Source: Microcyclospora pomicola (lineage: Eukaryota > Ascomycota > Dothideomycetes > Capnodiales). From it: 64,000 nt of DNA. Where the stretch lies: the NCBI GenBank assembly GCA_002786065.1, contig NHNY01000007.1, positions 310,001 to 374,000 of the forward strand, read 5' to 3'. Shown in pieces: positions 23,901 to 33,426 of the stretch (position 1 is the first letter of the stretch; each line of letters begins with the position of its first letter). The notes beneath the pieces are model-generated. The model made no database searches and had not been told where the DNA came from. It worked only from the letters and a program-made list of their open reading frames with translations. The translations under genes and the position numbers were made by a program.

Positions 23901-24744
23901 CTTGACTAGTCGGCCTTGGTACAGGCTTGCTCTTGCTATTGGTCTTGCTTTCGGGAATTGCGGCAGGGTTACCAAGCTGCATTTGGTCGAAAGACGTTGC
24001 TGGTGAGGGAGAGTTCAATTGCAAAGAGGGCGGCCGCGAGCCATTCTCCTCCCCTATGGGTGTAGATGGATCGACGTGGGTAGGCGTATTCTGCCCTGAG
24101 CCAGGCATTACCTCCTCGGTGCGCTTCATTGTTGGCTTTTGCAGAGCTCGGGAAGTTTGTCCGGGTGTTGCAATGCTCGGAGAAGCTTGCATAGCTTTGG
24201 CATAGGTTGCGAGCTCGCATAAAAATCGACCCGACATCTCGCATACTGACTGTCTGAGGGCTGGATCATTGTCTTCCCCGGAGTTGGCAACATGTATAAC
24301 ATCCCCATCTTGGTTCCCAAGGTTTTCTCCACCTCTTGCTGTGTGGTAAACCAGCAACTGCCTGTGCACCACCCGGGGATGCAGCTCTTTCAAATGCTCA
24401 TGTGCTGAGCTCAAATGCTTCTGTAACCCATCGTCCTCACAATGGGCGCCATCCACGACACCTATGACAAGCAGAGGATCTCGGAATAGTTCATACGGCG
24501 ACAGCTGCTGATGTTGCTCGCCTTGGGCAGAGGAAGTGAAGTTGAACAACAGAGATCCTTGTGGAAAAGCTTTTGGTGCTAGAAGCGATTTTTCATCCAC
24601 GCCAGGGACTTCACCCAGGCTTACGATGGCGGCTTCACGTTGCAACCTTCGTAGCAAGTCTAAGAACCGGTCGCGCTCAATCTGGCCGATTGGCAAGACA
24701 AGCACGCGAACTTGAGCCGGTGCAATGGTAGAGAAGCGATCCAT
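20905..24744 (-). CDS. TRS120: TRAPPII subunit TRS120 (TRAPPC9 family)
   Basis: Large subunit of the TRAPPII complex, the Rab11/Ypt31 exchange factor at the trans-Golgi. Single exon, 1279 residues. It starts MDRFSTIAPAQVRVLVLPIG, typical of the Trs120 N-terminus, with FNF/YELFRDPLLVIGV following. A disordered Ser/Pro segment (about 190-290) precedes an alpha-solenoid region containing VGISIGHVYLMAGQWSEALRVLVEH. The C-terminal half is rich in beta strands (Ig/ASPIC-like repeats, as in TRAPPC9). Fungal homologues have similar length and order. The ATG at 24744 fits the conserved start. It is divergent from the tuberin gene. Confidence 0.92.
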   Translation of the reverse strand: MDRFSTIAPAQVRVLVLPIGQIERDRFLDLLRRLQREAAIVSLGEVPGVDEKSLLAPKAFPQGSLLFNFTSSAQGEQHQQLSPYELFRDPLLVIGVVDGAHCEDDGLQKHLSSAHEHLKELHPRVVHRQLLVYHTARGGENLGNQDGDVIHVANSGEDNDPALRQSVCEMSGRFLCELATYAKAMQASPSIATPGQTSRALQKPTMKRTEEVMPGSGQNTPTHVDPSTPIGEENGSRPPSLQLNSPSPATSFDQMQLGNPAAIPESKTNSKSKPVPRPTSQDLVSVHGFGASASAEKARTRGKSRVGISIGHVYLMAGQWSEALRVLVEHTSKARSLSDNLWHAKGLEGILVCMILCAWAGLEFTIPAICLPVSERTAVAHVKRLSLSLSTGESKQQSSDTAYQASVHRLSASLPDIAKLIISLYRSTEGPLELPGLVTYEAIIRLAKLLALLNSAHGELNPTALTQLISGTAPPHSADTFTTTAAKAMSKSAIADMLGHAQPTLNDDLRLGDQISILAGIASVYALLRMNRRKAMVVKDILLRLTGALIQARKLGAAEMGIHPAASLSAETGAETILTVMEERGGINEMISDLAQIYGVELVSDSLARSAEKGLAVDSSFGGANLKMTIMKELVAFCEASPDPYGVVRLTASLLMSARPLCAVDEHSEAGSGLLFQEEQMRFVTIISRTIGVSRHLGLPDVKASYWDPFLVRGMNFEPSSPGQLISRRSAMAITDKQASKNPLLYDPNASRLDVTAQQIVLVANEPATCTVTLQNPLDLSVDVELLTFVVDGVELTTCHEPFTLGPSRLQQIPISVKASSVGTIRITACRVKIKDCREQVFPIFNRPWSADEPLLVKDHGQDMRACQHEHSTSESDLDPKSAIFEAVVISEQPSLSVNSVSLSESNIMLLNGEIQTFDVVLQNASNTAAYILEIAGTPHILRSAEYSSGSDVADVEIEPGALRTFQIEVTGTAGVSEGQVRFVYGVKASGSDATTASQYARYIDVPVSMTVNAALRAQHVEVSPVDSGDGFLLAFDLGNSWPRPLSYHCSLLPSNDGSALILDLPEQEGMLPPSTVERVFLHVTHDQLPLCQTAEPEVQHELWKRVHVSWQGDSRSGIVDLHGLQLSSDGIAAIRGPPISLHLDVLSAEDAPLTSSSITQVGFFITCRATLHNRLAHQSNPLLVQLRLRPAGSSSSAVQDDRRLATAGSLFRLLPPLAADETIAVDFTLCPLVAGMLQVTATCVPADLDVDGIVEGANGLNVEKWQAQALATVGVGGI

Positions 24745-25768
24745 GGCCCAGCATGCTGATCAAGAAGTTCGCGCCTTCATCCACGCGTCTCCTGCAGCGT
24801 CTGCAAAACCTACTCTGACATGCCTGCAGAGTTGCACCGGTGGACGGATCCGATGCGAGTTCTCGGAGGCTACGTTGCGCTGTGCAGCTCCAACACGTAT
24901 AGGCGCATGAAATATCGCTACGACGAGATGGACGTGGAAGTAAAGTCGACGCGGTAGGCGGCGGTCTCCGTTCCCAACTCCCCCGCGCGGGTATTCAAGG
25001 GCTAGAGCACAGAGGGTAATCAGACAGCAAACGCCTTCTTCTCACAAGCTTTTTCTGACGATGCGGAAGGGAGCCACCATGAAGTGTCCCCATGTCCATC
25101 AGCCATATCACTTTTGCTTTTCTTCTCCGCACCGAATAGCCGATGTTCACTCGTCGACCACTGATCAGGGTGGTGATGCCGTGATATCCTTCTATTAGCC
25201 GAGAACGCCCCCAGTCGAACCAGGTGATTACTTATCGTGGCCAATACTCCGGCATTTACTCTTGATTGGCATCTGGCCGTGGGTACATGAGCTACACAAT
25301 TGTACGCATCGTCTGCAACGCATCGGCGTATCATCATCGACGCAAGTGGCTAGGATCATGCACGCCGTCTCTACGATTCTCCGTTTGGTAGAGCCGTGCC
25401 TGGTGAAGGCTCATGGATTGGAAGGATGTCGCCGAATCTCCAGATGGGAGACGCCATTCCGGTCACTCGATCCCTTCGACCATAAATTCTAGGTAAGCAC
25501 AATCAACATATATTGCTGGGCATCCAGACCTGTTATATGCTTCCAAAGCATGAGAAGAGAGCGGCTGGCTCTCGTCTACTGCCACCACTGCCCTGCACAC
25601 TCGGGAGATTCAGCCCTGCTTTTCGAGTGCAGATTCTATCCGAGCCTAAAGTAAACATGTATCTGGACGATCTCTCTGGCATCGTGTACATTGGGCCTCT
25701 CTGCCTCGCTAGGCGTCCTTACCCCTCCGCGACATGGATTTGGTGTTTGAACTTACGAACTACGTCGC
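24745..25768. other. Divergent region TRS120 / TSC2, probably holding 5' exon(s) of TSC2
   Basis: No complete gene. A plausible acceptor (CTCGCTAG, ending 25712) is followed by an open frame encoding a protein-like peptide (SLPLRDMDLVFELTNYVAWL), in a frame different from the tuberin frame. It may be an N-terminal exon of TSC2, but I could not find a clean joint. Confidence 0.4.
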
Positions 25769-28700
25769 ATGGTTACGCAAGCGCTGCGAGCTATCTGTGG
25801 CAGATGCCCAGCAATTGACATGTCATACAAATGGCTGACTGAGAGTTTTGGCAGTTTGTTCTATTCTCGCCACTGGGTCGCTTCCCCAGACTCGAGCGAC
25901 TACCGCAGTACGTTGACTGGCAGCGAATACAGCATCGGACAGGTTGTCGCGGCAGAAATCTCCACAGACTTCGGCCGCGAGATCGAGCCGTACGAAGCCA
26001 TAACCTGCGAGTTGCTGGCAGATGACATCCGAGCATTTCTTCACAATGGCTCCAGCGTGGTCCCCACTCATCGCAGGGACAGGATACCAGCGTCTTTGGA
26101 GACGGCACTTGTGCGTGCTGCACTCACTATCAGATATCATGCCAAGTGGTTTGCGCCTGCACCACTTGCTGCGCTGCTTGCAACATCTTTCGAGGCAGCC
26201 CGAACGTCTTCAGCCTCCGTTGACCTCTTTGCTGCCATACACTTGATTGAGACTGTGGCAACATACTCGACACTGCCCAGTGTCTGTCTGTTGCCTACCG
26301 CCCGGTTCATAGCATATGTGTACCATCAAGGAAGTCGCGCGAACCGCCTGAAAAAGTTGTCTCTGCACGCATGGACTGCTACTTCGCACATTTTGGAGAC
26401 TCATCTTGGCAGCCAGTTCGTGGACGCTCTTCTAGAGATCATTCGATCAGACATGGAACTCTTTGAGCCCAAGGTTGGATTTGCGAATACCGCTGGGGCA
26501 CTGAAGATGATGTCGGATAAATTCATGGCTCGCCAACGTGATATATCCACGATCCAGCTTGTGATTGGATTGCGAAGTGCTGCAAGAGGTCCCGAAGATT
26601 TGATACGCGAAGAGATCATGGAGTTGGTCAAGGATATCCTAGCAGATGAGAGCAAAGTTCTTGATCTTGATCTTGACGCTGGCTGGGATGTCCTTTTGGA
26701 GATCGTGAACCGTTGCATATGCAGTGCGCCGAGACTCAACAACACCGCACGTTCGCTCATCACAGCTGTCGAGCGTTTCGTGTCGCATCTGGAACATCGG
26801 CACCTACATATCTTGGCACATCTCCTGATCACCATAGGACGTCCGTTGCCGACAGTGGTGCAGAATGAGATGTTGCACATATACCAACGTAAATCACCCA
26901 GAAAGCTCATTGCGGAACTTGAAAATACACTAGAGAAATTCTGTGCTTCCGAGAAGTACAGTGTAGAATTACACGCCGTGTTAAAACATGGTCTCGAGAC
27001 CGCTACTGAGGCCTTCGATCCGGACGTCGCCCGCCCGTATATTGAGAAGCTCAAGAACCTCATCCGATCGCCACGTCTGATTCTGCCATCCAGTAAAGAC
27101 ATCATTGGTAGCGAACTAGTGACAGCGTGGGACATGGTCATGATGAACTCGGAAGCAGTGCCCGAATGCCGTCAGATGATGTCCGAAGCAATGTGTAGTG
27201 TCGCAGACTGCGTGGTGTTACCAGCCCACACATTGTTTCGGCTGCGCACCGATATCGTGGGCAAAATCTACCTTCAAAAGGAGCATACCCTAGGTCGACC
27301 TATCCCTCGACCTTCACTTTCATGCGATATGCTCCGCGACCTTCGAAACCTTCCAATAGACGACTGGCTCGCACTTTTCCATGAAGTCATTGCCAACGGA
27401 GCACAAGACTGGTACACGTACGATGTGTACCTCACCCAGTCAATGTCGCTTCTCAGCAACCATGCCATGTTCGCAAATCGCATGGGTATTATCAGGAGTA
27501 TGAGGGATAATATCTGCAGCCGATTCGAAAAACTTGACTTTATTGAACCACCGGCTTACACAGGCCTTCACAAGACCTATGTCGTGGCACAGCACATAAA
27601 AATTCTTACAGCTCTTGTTAGCTATCACTCTTATTTCAGCAAGCGGGAAAATCTGGGTCTCATCGCCATCTTCACCACTACTGCAGGCTCAGGCGACCAC
27701 GAAATCAGCAGGCACTGCATTCATGCCCTCACCATATGCTGTCACGAGTTGCCAGATCTCATGAGCAGCTATATGGACGATGTCATCGACAGGATGTCGA
27801 AACTAGTCACACAAAAGTATCTGGCCATCCACGTGCTCCGTTACCTCTCTGGGCTTTCTCGTCTTCCTGATCTTCATCGGAATTTCACACAGATGGACTA
27901 CAAGAAAATCTTGGGTGTTTGTCAGAGCTACCTTCAATCGACTAGAGGCATAAACACTGTTCCATCGCGCAGGCAGACTCCGACGAGCGAACACAGTTCT
28001 GCAGTAACCACCGAGGAAGCATTACCTGAGTATGTTTACGCACTTGCACATCATGTTCTAACGTTTTGGTACATGGCGATGAAGCGGCAAGACAGGCGTG
28101 GACTCAAACCATACATCACAAACTGTCTTACTTATTCTAGTCCGGACGGCAGGGAGATTATTGAAGACCAGGGACTCGTCACAATCGACATGATGGATCG
28201 TCTGGATGCCGAAGAAAGCTTCAACAACATGGCCTTTACAGAATTCTCGCAACATGATGGTCGGACAGTGACACGTAGCAGGCTTGTCGGCCTTTTACTT
28301 GTCACAACGGAGACCGCCCTGCGCACCGGGAAGACCCTTGTGACAATACGGCGCGCCTCTGGTACAGTGTACCGGTCACTCAGTCCGGAAACCACTAACC
28401 AAGCGGAGATCACAGCAGTCGATCGAGGCGCACAGGAGTACATGACCATAGTCGACGATGACGCTTCCGGTCGCACGTATGGCAAAATAGTGATACCACG
28501 CCCCTCATCAGCGCTAGGTGCACTTGACACAATAGTTCTACCCGACGACGACGGTGCGAGACGTGCCGTAGCGACCCTCGACCGCACACCTGCTCTCGAT
28601 TCGCACAAGGCTGGTTTGATCTATATCGGCGATGGGCAGAAAAATGAAAGTGAGATCTTTCGGAATGTATCTGGCTCGCCGGATTATCGCGATCTTCTCT

Positions 28701-29308
28701 CAGACATCGGCACTCTTGAAGCATTGCAGGGCGCCAGATTCAACACGCAAGGGCTTGACCGCGAGAACGACACGGATGGCGAACATGTCGTGGTGTGGAA
28801 GAACGAAGGTACCGAACTTGTCTTCCATACTACTACTCTCATGCCGGGCGGCAATCCCAACGCAGACGAGAGCGAGCGCATGGCGCTCAAGAAACGACAT
28901 ATCGGCAACGATTTCGTCAACATCATCTTCAACAACTCCGGCACCACCTTCACCTTTGCCGAGCTCTACAATGTCTTTCCCTCGGCCTTTAGCCTTGTGT
29001 ACATCGTCATCACGCCCTCTGCGCGAACCAGCTTCACTCAGGCGCGCATCGTCAACAGTACCCTCGCACGCAAAGACCGCTTCTACAAGGTTCACGTCCT
29101 TAGCAAACCAGACTACCCGATCGTGTCGCCGGCAGAAGAGGAGAAGGTCGTCTCGGGCGTTTCCCTACCCGGCTTCGTGCGCGAGCTTGCCCTCAATGAG
29201 TGTATCATCTCGCTGATGAGCAACGGTGGCTTCTCCCGCGAATATCCGAGTTCCTGGCGCGCCCGCCTTGAGCAACTGCGACGCATGGGAGATCGCTATC
29301 GGAATTGA
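25769..29308 (+). CDS. TSC2: Tuberin (TSC2), Rheb GTPase-activating protein; 5' end uncertain
   Basis: GAP for the small GTPase Rheb; with TSC1 it restrains TORC1. The frame gives 1179 residues. The N-terminal two thirds are alpha-solenoid of tuberin type; SVDLFAAIHLIETVATYSTLP and LETHLGSQ match the segment that lies ~200 residues from the start in animal tuberin. The Rap/Ran-GAP domain covers about 930-1179, with the KRHIGNDFV loop carrying the catalytic 'Asn thumb' at N1047, and the RIVN and SRSN-like end. The ATG at 25769 is only the first in this frame; an internal ATG at 25820 is another choice, and 5' exons probably lie upstream because ~50-200 N-terminal residues seem to be missing compared with relatives. 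Confidence 0.88.
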   Translation: MVTQALRAICGRCPAIDMSYKWLTESFGSLFYSRHWVASPDSSDYRSTLTGSEYSIGQVVAAEISTDFGREIEPYEAITCELLADDIRAFLHNGSSVVPTHRRDRIPASLETALVRAALTIRYHAKWFAPAPLAALLATSFEAARTSSASVDLFAAIHLIETVATYSTLPSVCLLPTARFIAYVYHQGSRANRLKKLSLHAWTATSHILETHLGSQFVDALLEIIRSDMELFEPKVGFANTAGALKMMSDKFMARQRDISTIQLVIGLRSAARGPEDLIREEIMELVKDILADESKVLDLDLDAGWDVLLEIVNRCICSAPRLNNTARSLITAVERFVSHLEHRHLHILAHLLITIGRPLPTVVQNEMLHIYQRKSPRKLIAELENTLEKFCASEKYSVELHAVLKHGLETATEAFDPDVARPYIEKLKNLIRSPRLILPSSKDIIGSELVTAWDMVMMNSEAVPECRQMMSEAMCSVADCVVLPAHTLFRLRTDIVGKIYLQKEHTLGRPIPRPSLSCDMLRDLRNLPIDDWLALFHEVIANGAQDWYTYDVYLTQSMSLLSNHAMFANRMGIIRSMRDNICSRFEKLDFIEPPAYTGLHKTYVVAQHIKILTALVSYHSYFSKRENLGLIAIFTTTAGSGDHEISRHCIHALTICCHELPDLMSSYMDDVIDRMSKLVTQKYLAIHVLRYLSGLSRLPDLHRNFTQMDYKKILGVCQSYLQSTRGINTVPSRRQTPTSEHSSAVTTEEALPEYVYALAHHVLTFWYMAMKRQDRRGLKPYITNCLTYSSPDGREIIEDQGLVTIDMMDRLDAEESFNNMAFTEFSQHDGRTVTRSRLVGLLLVTTETALRTGKTLVTIRRASGTVYRSLSPETTNQAEITAVDRGAQEYMTIVDDDASGRTYGKIVIPRPSSALGALDTIVLPDDDGARRAVATLDRTPALDSHKAGLIYIGDGQKNESEIFRNVSGSPDYRDLLSDIGTLEALQGARFNTQGLDRENDTDGEHVVVWKNEGTELVFHTTTLMPGGNPNADESERMALKKRHIGNDFVNIIFNNSGTTFTFAELYNVFPSAFSLVYIVITPSARTSFTQARIVNSTLARKDRFYKVHVLSKPDYPIVSPAEEEKVVSGVSLPGFVRELALNECIISLMSNGGFSREYPSSWRARLEQLRRMGDRYRN

Positions 29309-29814
29309 GTTGTATACCAATAGGAAGTGGCCATATACATCACCTCAAAATTTATGGCAAAACCAGAATCCAAGGAGGATACTGAAACGGAAAGGAGGGG
29401 GAAAAGGCGTTCATCGGGGGACAAAAAGTCATCATGACAATGGTGTGAAGGGGATGTGTCTAGGATACAGATACCATGGCGTCAGAAAAGTTCTCGTAGG
29501 GATATGCAGGAGTCTTCGCTGTTGGTATTTTCGCATGTCCGAGTATCTTATCATGAGGATCATTCGCCGTGGGCGACACGATGGCCACGAGCTCAGGCGG
29601 ATCGTATGCTACACTCTACACTCTCGCATTGCCCAAAATTTCTTCGTCATTGATGTGATGTGATGTGCATATATCGATGACCAGAGAGATGTTCAATTGA
29701 TGTGAACGCCACTCGTCTCAACTGAGCTCAGATTCCAGCCTCAAAGTACCTCACTCACCATGTTGTCACGCTATGCAACGCCGAGCGTCTTCTTCCCTGT
29801 ACCTCAAATGGCGT

Positions 29815-29832
29815 GTACCTCCGTGGAGGTAC
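29815..29832. repeat. 18-bp perfect palindrome
   Basis: GTACCTCCGTGGAGGTAC: two 8-bp arms around a GT dinucleotide. It lies in a convergent 3' region, 12 bp before the 14-bp tandem repeat. Confidence 0.7.
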
Positions 29833-29843
29833 CTCATTATGTG

Positions 29844-29888
29844 CATGCACCTCAGCCCATGCACCTCAGCCCATGCACCTCAGCCCAT
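29844..29888. repeat. 14-bp tandem repeat, 3.2 copies
   Basis: Perfect copies of catgcacctcagcc at 29844, 29858 and 29872, plus a partial fourth (cat). A simple minisatellite in noncoding sequence. Confidence 0.85.
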
Positions 29889-30229
29889 CAGACACAAGAC
29901 ACGTATCTGCCCAGGAAGTCCAACACAAGTCCTGCATCCCATCACGAGATCTTTCGACAAGGGTGACGAGACATTACATGTATGTACATGTACCTAATGT
30001 ATGTACTCCATGCTACCTGCTGCGCGGTACCTCAGGTATCTACCTCTCCATTCCATTCCACATTATCCAACAGATTTTGTCTCGAAACCGAGCAAATCCT
30101 CCAAAAAGCATGGTTCATTTCGTCGTCAAATATCATCAAGCAGCATCGTTAGGTCGCTCCATTCAAGATCGACAAGCTTGCTCGGCGCGTGATAGATGTC
30201 CGCCTCGTAAGATTCTCCCGGCCAACGCT

Positions 30230-31528
30230 TTATTTGTAGGTACCGACCGGGATCGTGTACGGCGAGCTACTCGTGCTGGCGCTGAGCGGGGTCCCGAAGA
30301 ACTGGGTCTCGACTTGGCGGGTGTTGATCTATAGGCGCGAAATGTCAGTTTGAGTCTTTCTTGGGTGTGAATTGTACGGCTTCGGATTTGCAAGGAGACT
30401 TACGAAAGTGGTGTTGCCACGGTATCCGTCGATGTTGGCCTGGCCCATCAGCGCCATGGTGGTGGTCAACTCGAGGTTCATGATGCTGATAAGTTTGGCG
30501 ACGCCGGGCTGGCCGTAGATGTTGGCGAACATGGGCGAGCGGCCGAGGCCGACGGCGCGGACTCCCAGGGCGAGCAGGGTGAGGATATGGGTGGCGCGGC
30601 GCACGCCGCCGTCGGCGTAGATCTCGATCTTACTGAAGACCTCCGGGTACAGGCGGTGGACGTCAAGAAGGATCTCGACAGCGGTCGGAGCCATGTCGAC
30701 GACGCGGCCACCGTGATTGGAGATGTAGACGGCGGGAAAGCCGAGGTCGGCGCACAGCTTGACGTCGTGCGCGGTCTTGACGCCTTTAGGAATCACGGGC
30801 AGCGTGGTCATCTGGCGGAGCTGGTTGAGCGCGGGGATGGTGAAAGTGGCACTGTGGCCGGCATCGCCACCGGAGGAGAAGCGTGCTTGACGGTCGCGGA
30901 TACCGTTGACGCCGGTGTTGTCGACAGTGAGGAAGATGGCCTTGAAGCCGGCGGCCTTCATCCGATCCAGCTCGTCCTGCAGACGGGTGGTGTTGGACCA
31001 GATGTATTCCTGGTGGAACATGATTTGGCCACTGGCTTTGGCAGCGCCAATGGTCTCGATCGATTGCGTCGACGAGATGGAGGGAACATAGAGGATACCT
31101 GCAGCTCCGGCAGCTTTGGCCAGGTTGGTCTCTGCGCCAGGGCTTGCAAGCCCGGCTGAAGCGGCTGGTGCGATGAAGAACGGTGCATTGAACTGGTAGC
31201 CAAGAATGCTAGTCTTGAGGTTGATCTTGCTGACGTCCACGAAGCTGAAGCCGTTCAGCCGGATGTTGGCCCAGTTGTTCAAATTGGCCATGTAAGTTAT
31301 CTCGTCCAGGGCGGCTGTGCGATAGTAGGCGTAGTTTGCTGGAGAAAGAGTGTTCTTGGCTGCAATCTGGATATCGTTCAAGTCGACGATATCGCCGATT
31401 GGAGGGAGAGTGCCCGTTGTCCATGAAGAAGTGTCCAGTCCAGTATCTGGCAGGCCTTCCATGTCAATGGTAGCGGCGTGTGCACTGACCGCCAGGCCCA
31501 AGGCCAGTATTGAACGTATGTTATGCAT
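30230..31528 (-). CDS. FMN-dependent 2-hydroxyacid oxidase/dehydrogenase with signal peptide
   Basis: Oxidises an L-2-hydroxyacid such as lactate or glycolate with FMN; the acceptor may be O2. Exons (minus) are 30404..31528 and 30230..30328, giving 407 residues. The TIM-barrel motifs of the family are clear: PFFIAPAASAGL, LYVPSISSTQSIE, K248 in VIPKGV, catalytic H272 in SNHGGR, and the FMN-phosphate loop YADGGVRR...VGLGR. No cytochrome b5 domain is present, unlike yeast flavocytochrome b2. The first ~18 residues (MHNIRSILALGLAVSAHA) form a good signal peptide, suggesting secretion or entry into the secretory pathway, which is unusual for this cytosolic, peroxisomal or mitochondrial family. 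Exon 2 adds 32 residues ending TIPVGTYK. The ATG at 31528 was chosen because it abuts the signal sequence. Confidence 0.88.
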
Positions 31529-33426
31529 TCTGAAAAAGGTCGCAAAGTTGGAACAATGCACTCGATATGAATGACAGGAGTAAAAATGAAGCGAAGAGGA
31601 AGTGGTGTACTTGGGATATTAGGTCCGAGCGAGAAACATGCGCTGTCAACGACTATATAAAATCCGACTCAATGGCCGGCTAAGAGCAATCGCCTGAGCG
31701 CAGTGTGGTCAGCGTGCATCCTCATTCAGCCTCAGTATGATATCTTTCGTACAAACAAGGATGCGGCCAGCATGCAGCGGAAGTCTAATGAAAATGCTCG
31801 GAAATAGAAGGTCTAGTCGGGTCATACCCAACAATCTCGGACGATCGCCATGGCAAAGACGTGCCGTTAACTGCAGGCGTGCAGATCACCTTGTCGTGCT
31901 GCATCACTATTGCTGCTGGACAGGAAGTGAGTCCGATGATTGCGTGGTTGGACGACTTCCTAGTTCAGCGTGTCGACGCCACAACCGCCCATTCCGTGCG
32001 GCATGAAAGGGGACTTCCACATCGGTACGGTATCGCGCCCGCATTGGTATCGTTCATCCCGCGGGCATTGCACCTCGAAATCGATCGAGCTCTAACGAAG
32101 CTGGCTCTATGCTGCCTGCCAACAAACGTCACGGAAGATGGCAAACAAGCCGCTCACCTGCCGCTGGTCATTCGACTCGCGGCCTTGGCGGAACATGCGA
32201 AGACGCCGGGCCGTCAATGGTCAAATGTCCAGCGTCTTGGGATCCGGGCGAAATTTTCTCAATCCGCAGCACATATTCACACTTGAGGCGGGAGCTTATC
32301 AATGCGGAAGCTACAACGATCCATTGCATGATGCGGGAAGTGAGGTCCGCTCGCTGAGGGGTGCCGGAGCTATGCTCACCATCGATCTTGGTGAGCGGGC
32401 TGGTCCTGGCAAAAGTTCACAGGAGCTTGGCACCAGCTGACGACGACGCAGAGCGCGCCGTAGGACTTACGACGCCAAGCACTACTGTGGCCGTAAAAAT
32501 GCGTGTGGTCGGCTCCATGTCTTAGACAGGATGCAGATCAGTGGATCAGCATATCATTGAGAACACCCTGAGATACCGCTACTGTGGTTATCGCGAGGCT
32601 CGTATCTTGATGGCTAAACATTCTGGCAGCGCTCAAACGATAATGCTGATGGGACAAGCATCCCGGCCGTAACGTGGCAGGACGTGAAGTTCCGCAGTGT
32701 TGGTGACGTGAGGTATAAATAGAGCTTCGGTGCGCTCGTATTAGATCCACTATTCTATCTGCCCAGCTTGGCTGCATCGCCAGTGATATAACATACATGC
32801 CCGGTGCGATATCCCTGTATGCGTGCAGCAAGCTTACCTTCGTTCGTTCCGGCCTGTCCGCAAGGCACGGTACGTTCGCGGTCGGTCTACAGTAACATGC
32901 TGCACAGCGCACTGCGGCTGCAACCATCATGGCGATGCATGCACACTCGCTTCCTTCGGTTCAGGTAACCTTGAGGAGGAGGTGGGGATGTGGAGGCATC
33001 CCGGTCGTCATGGGGTAGCTGTCAGCTCAGCTCGACAATACAAATACTTGGAAGGTTCCTGGTTTTCCAGTGGACAGCACATCGATCTCCATTGATTCAA
33101 GGTGTGTAACTCACTCCCAGATCAAGTGATCGCATGAGCTGTCAATCGTTGTCATGTGCCGGGAAGAAGTAACAGCCAACAACGGCATCGCACGATCGAG
33201 TGGAGACGCTATGTATACAGTGTCATGCATGTTTTCGATAGACAGGACATCACAGCTCAGCCCTGATAGCTCTCTTGGCACTTTCATGTCCCTCACCACC
33301 TCTTGGGTGCATGTGATGTGTTGTAACGCACGAGGCTGAAGCTTGTCGGTGGGCCTGCCATGCCATGCAATGCAACCTCGTGCTGGGCAGCGACGCTAGT
33401 GAGCTTCTTTCATGATCTCAGAATCC
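31529..33426. other. Gene-poor region, 1.9 kb
   Basis: No supported gene. A TATA box (TATAAATAG near 32714) precedes a weak spliced open frame (see findings). Other open frames, including 31861-32286 on the plus strand, show no family signature. Confidence 0.45.

Larger units (their letters stand above)
29309..30229. other. Convergent intergenic region with short repeats
   Basis: No gene. It contains an 18-bp palindrome, a 14-bp tandem repeat (both listed separately) and a TACCTCAGGTA palindrome at 30028-30038. Confidence 0.5.

Noticed and set aside
31861-32286. 141-codon plus-strand frame
   Set aside because: No family similarity recognised and mixed composition; overlapping frames are equally open.
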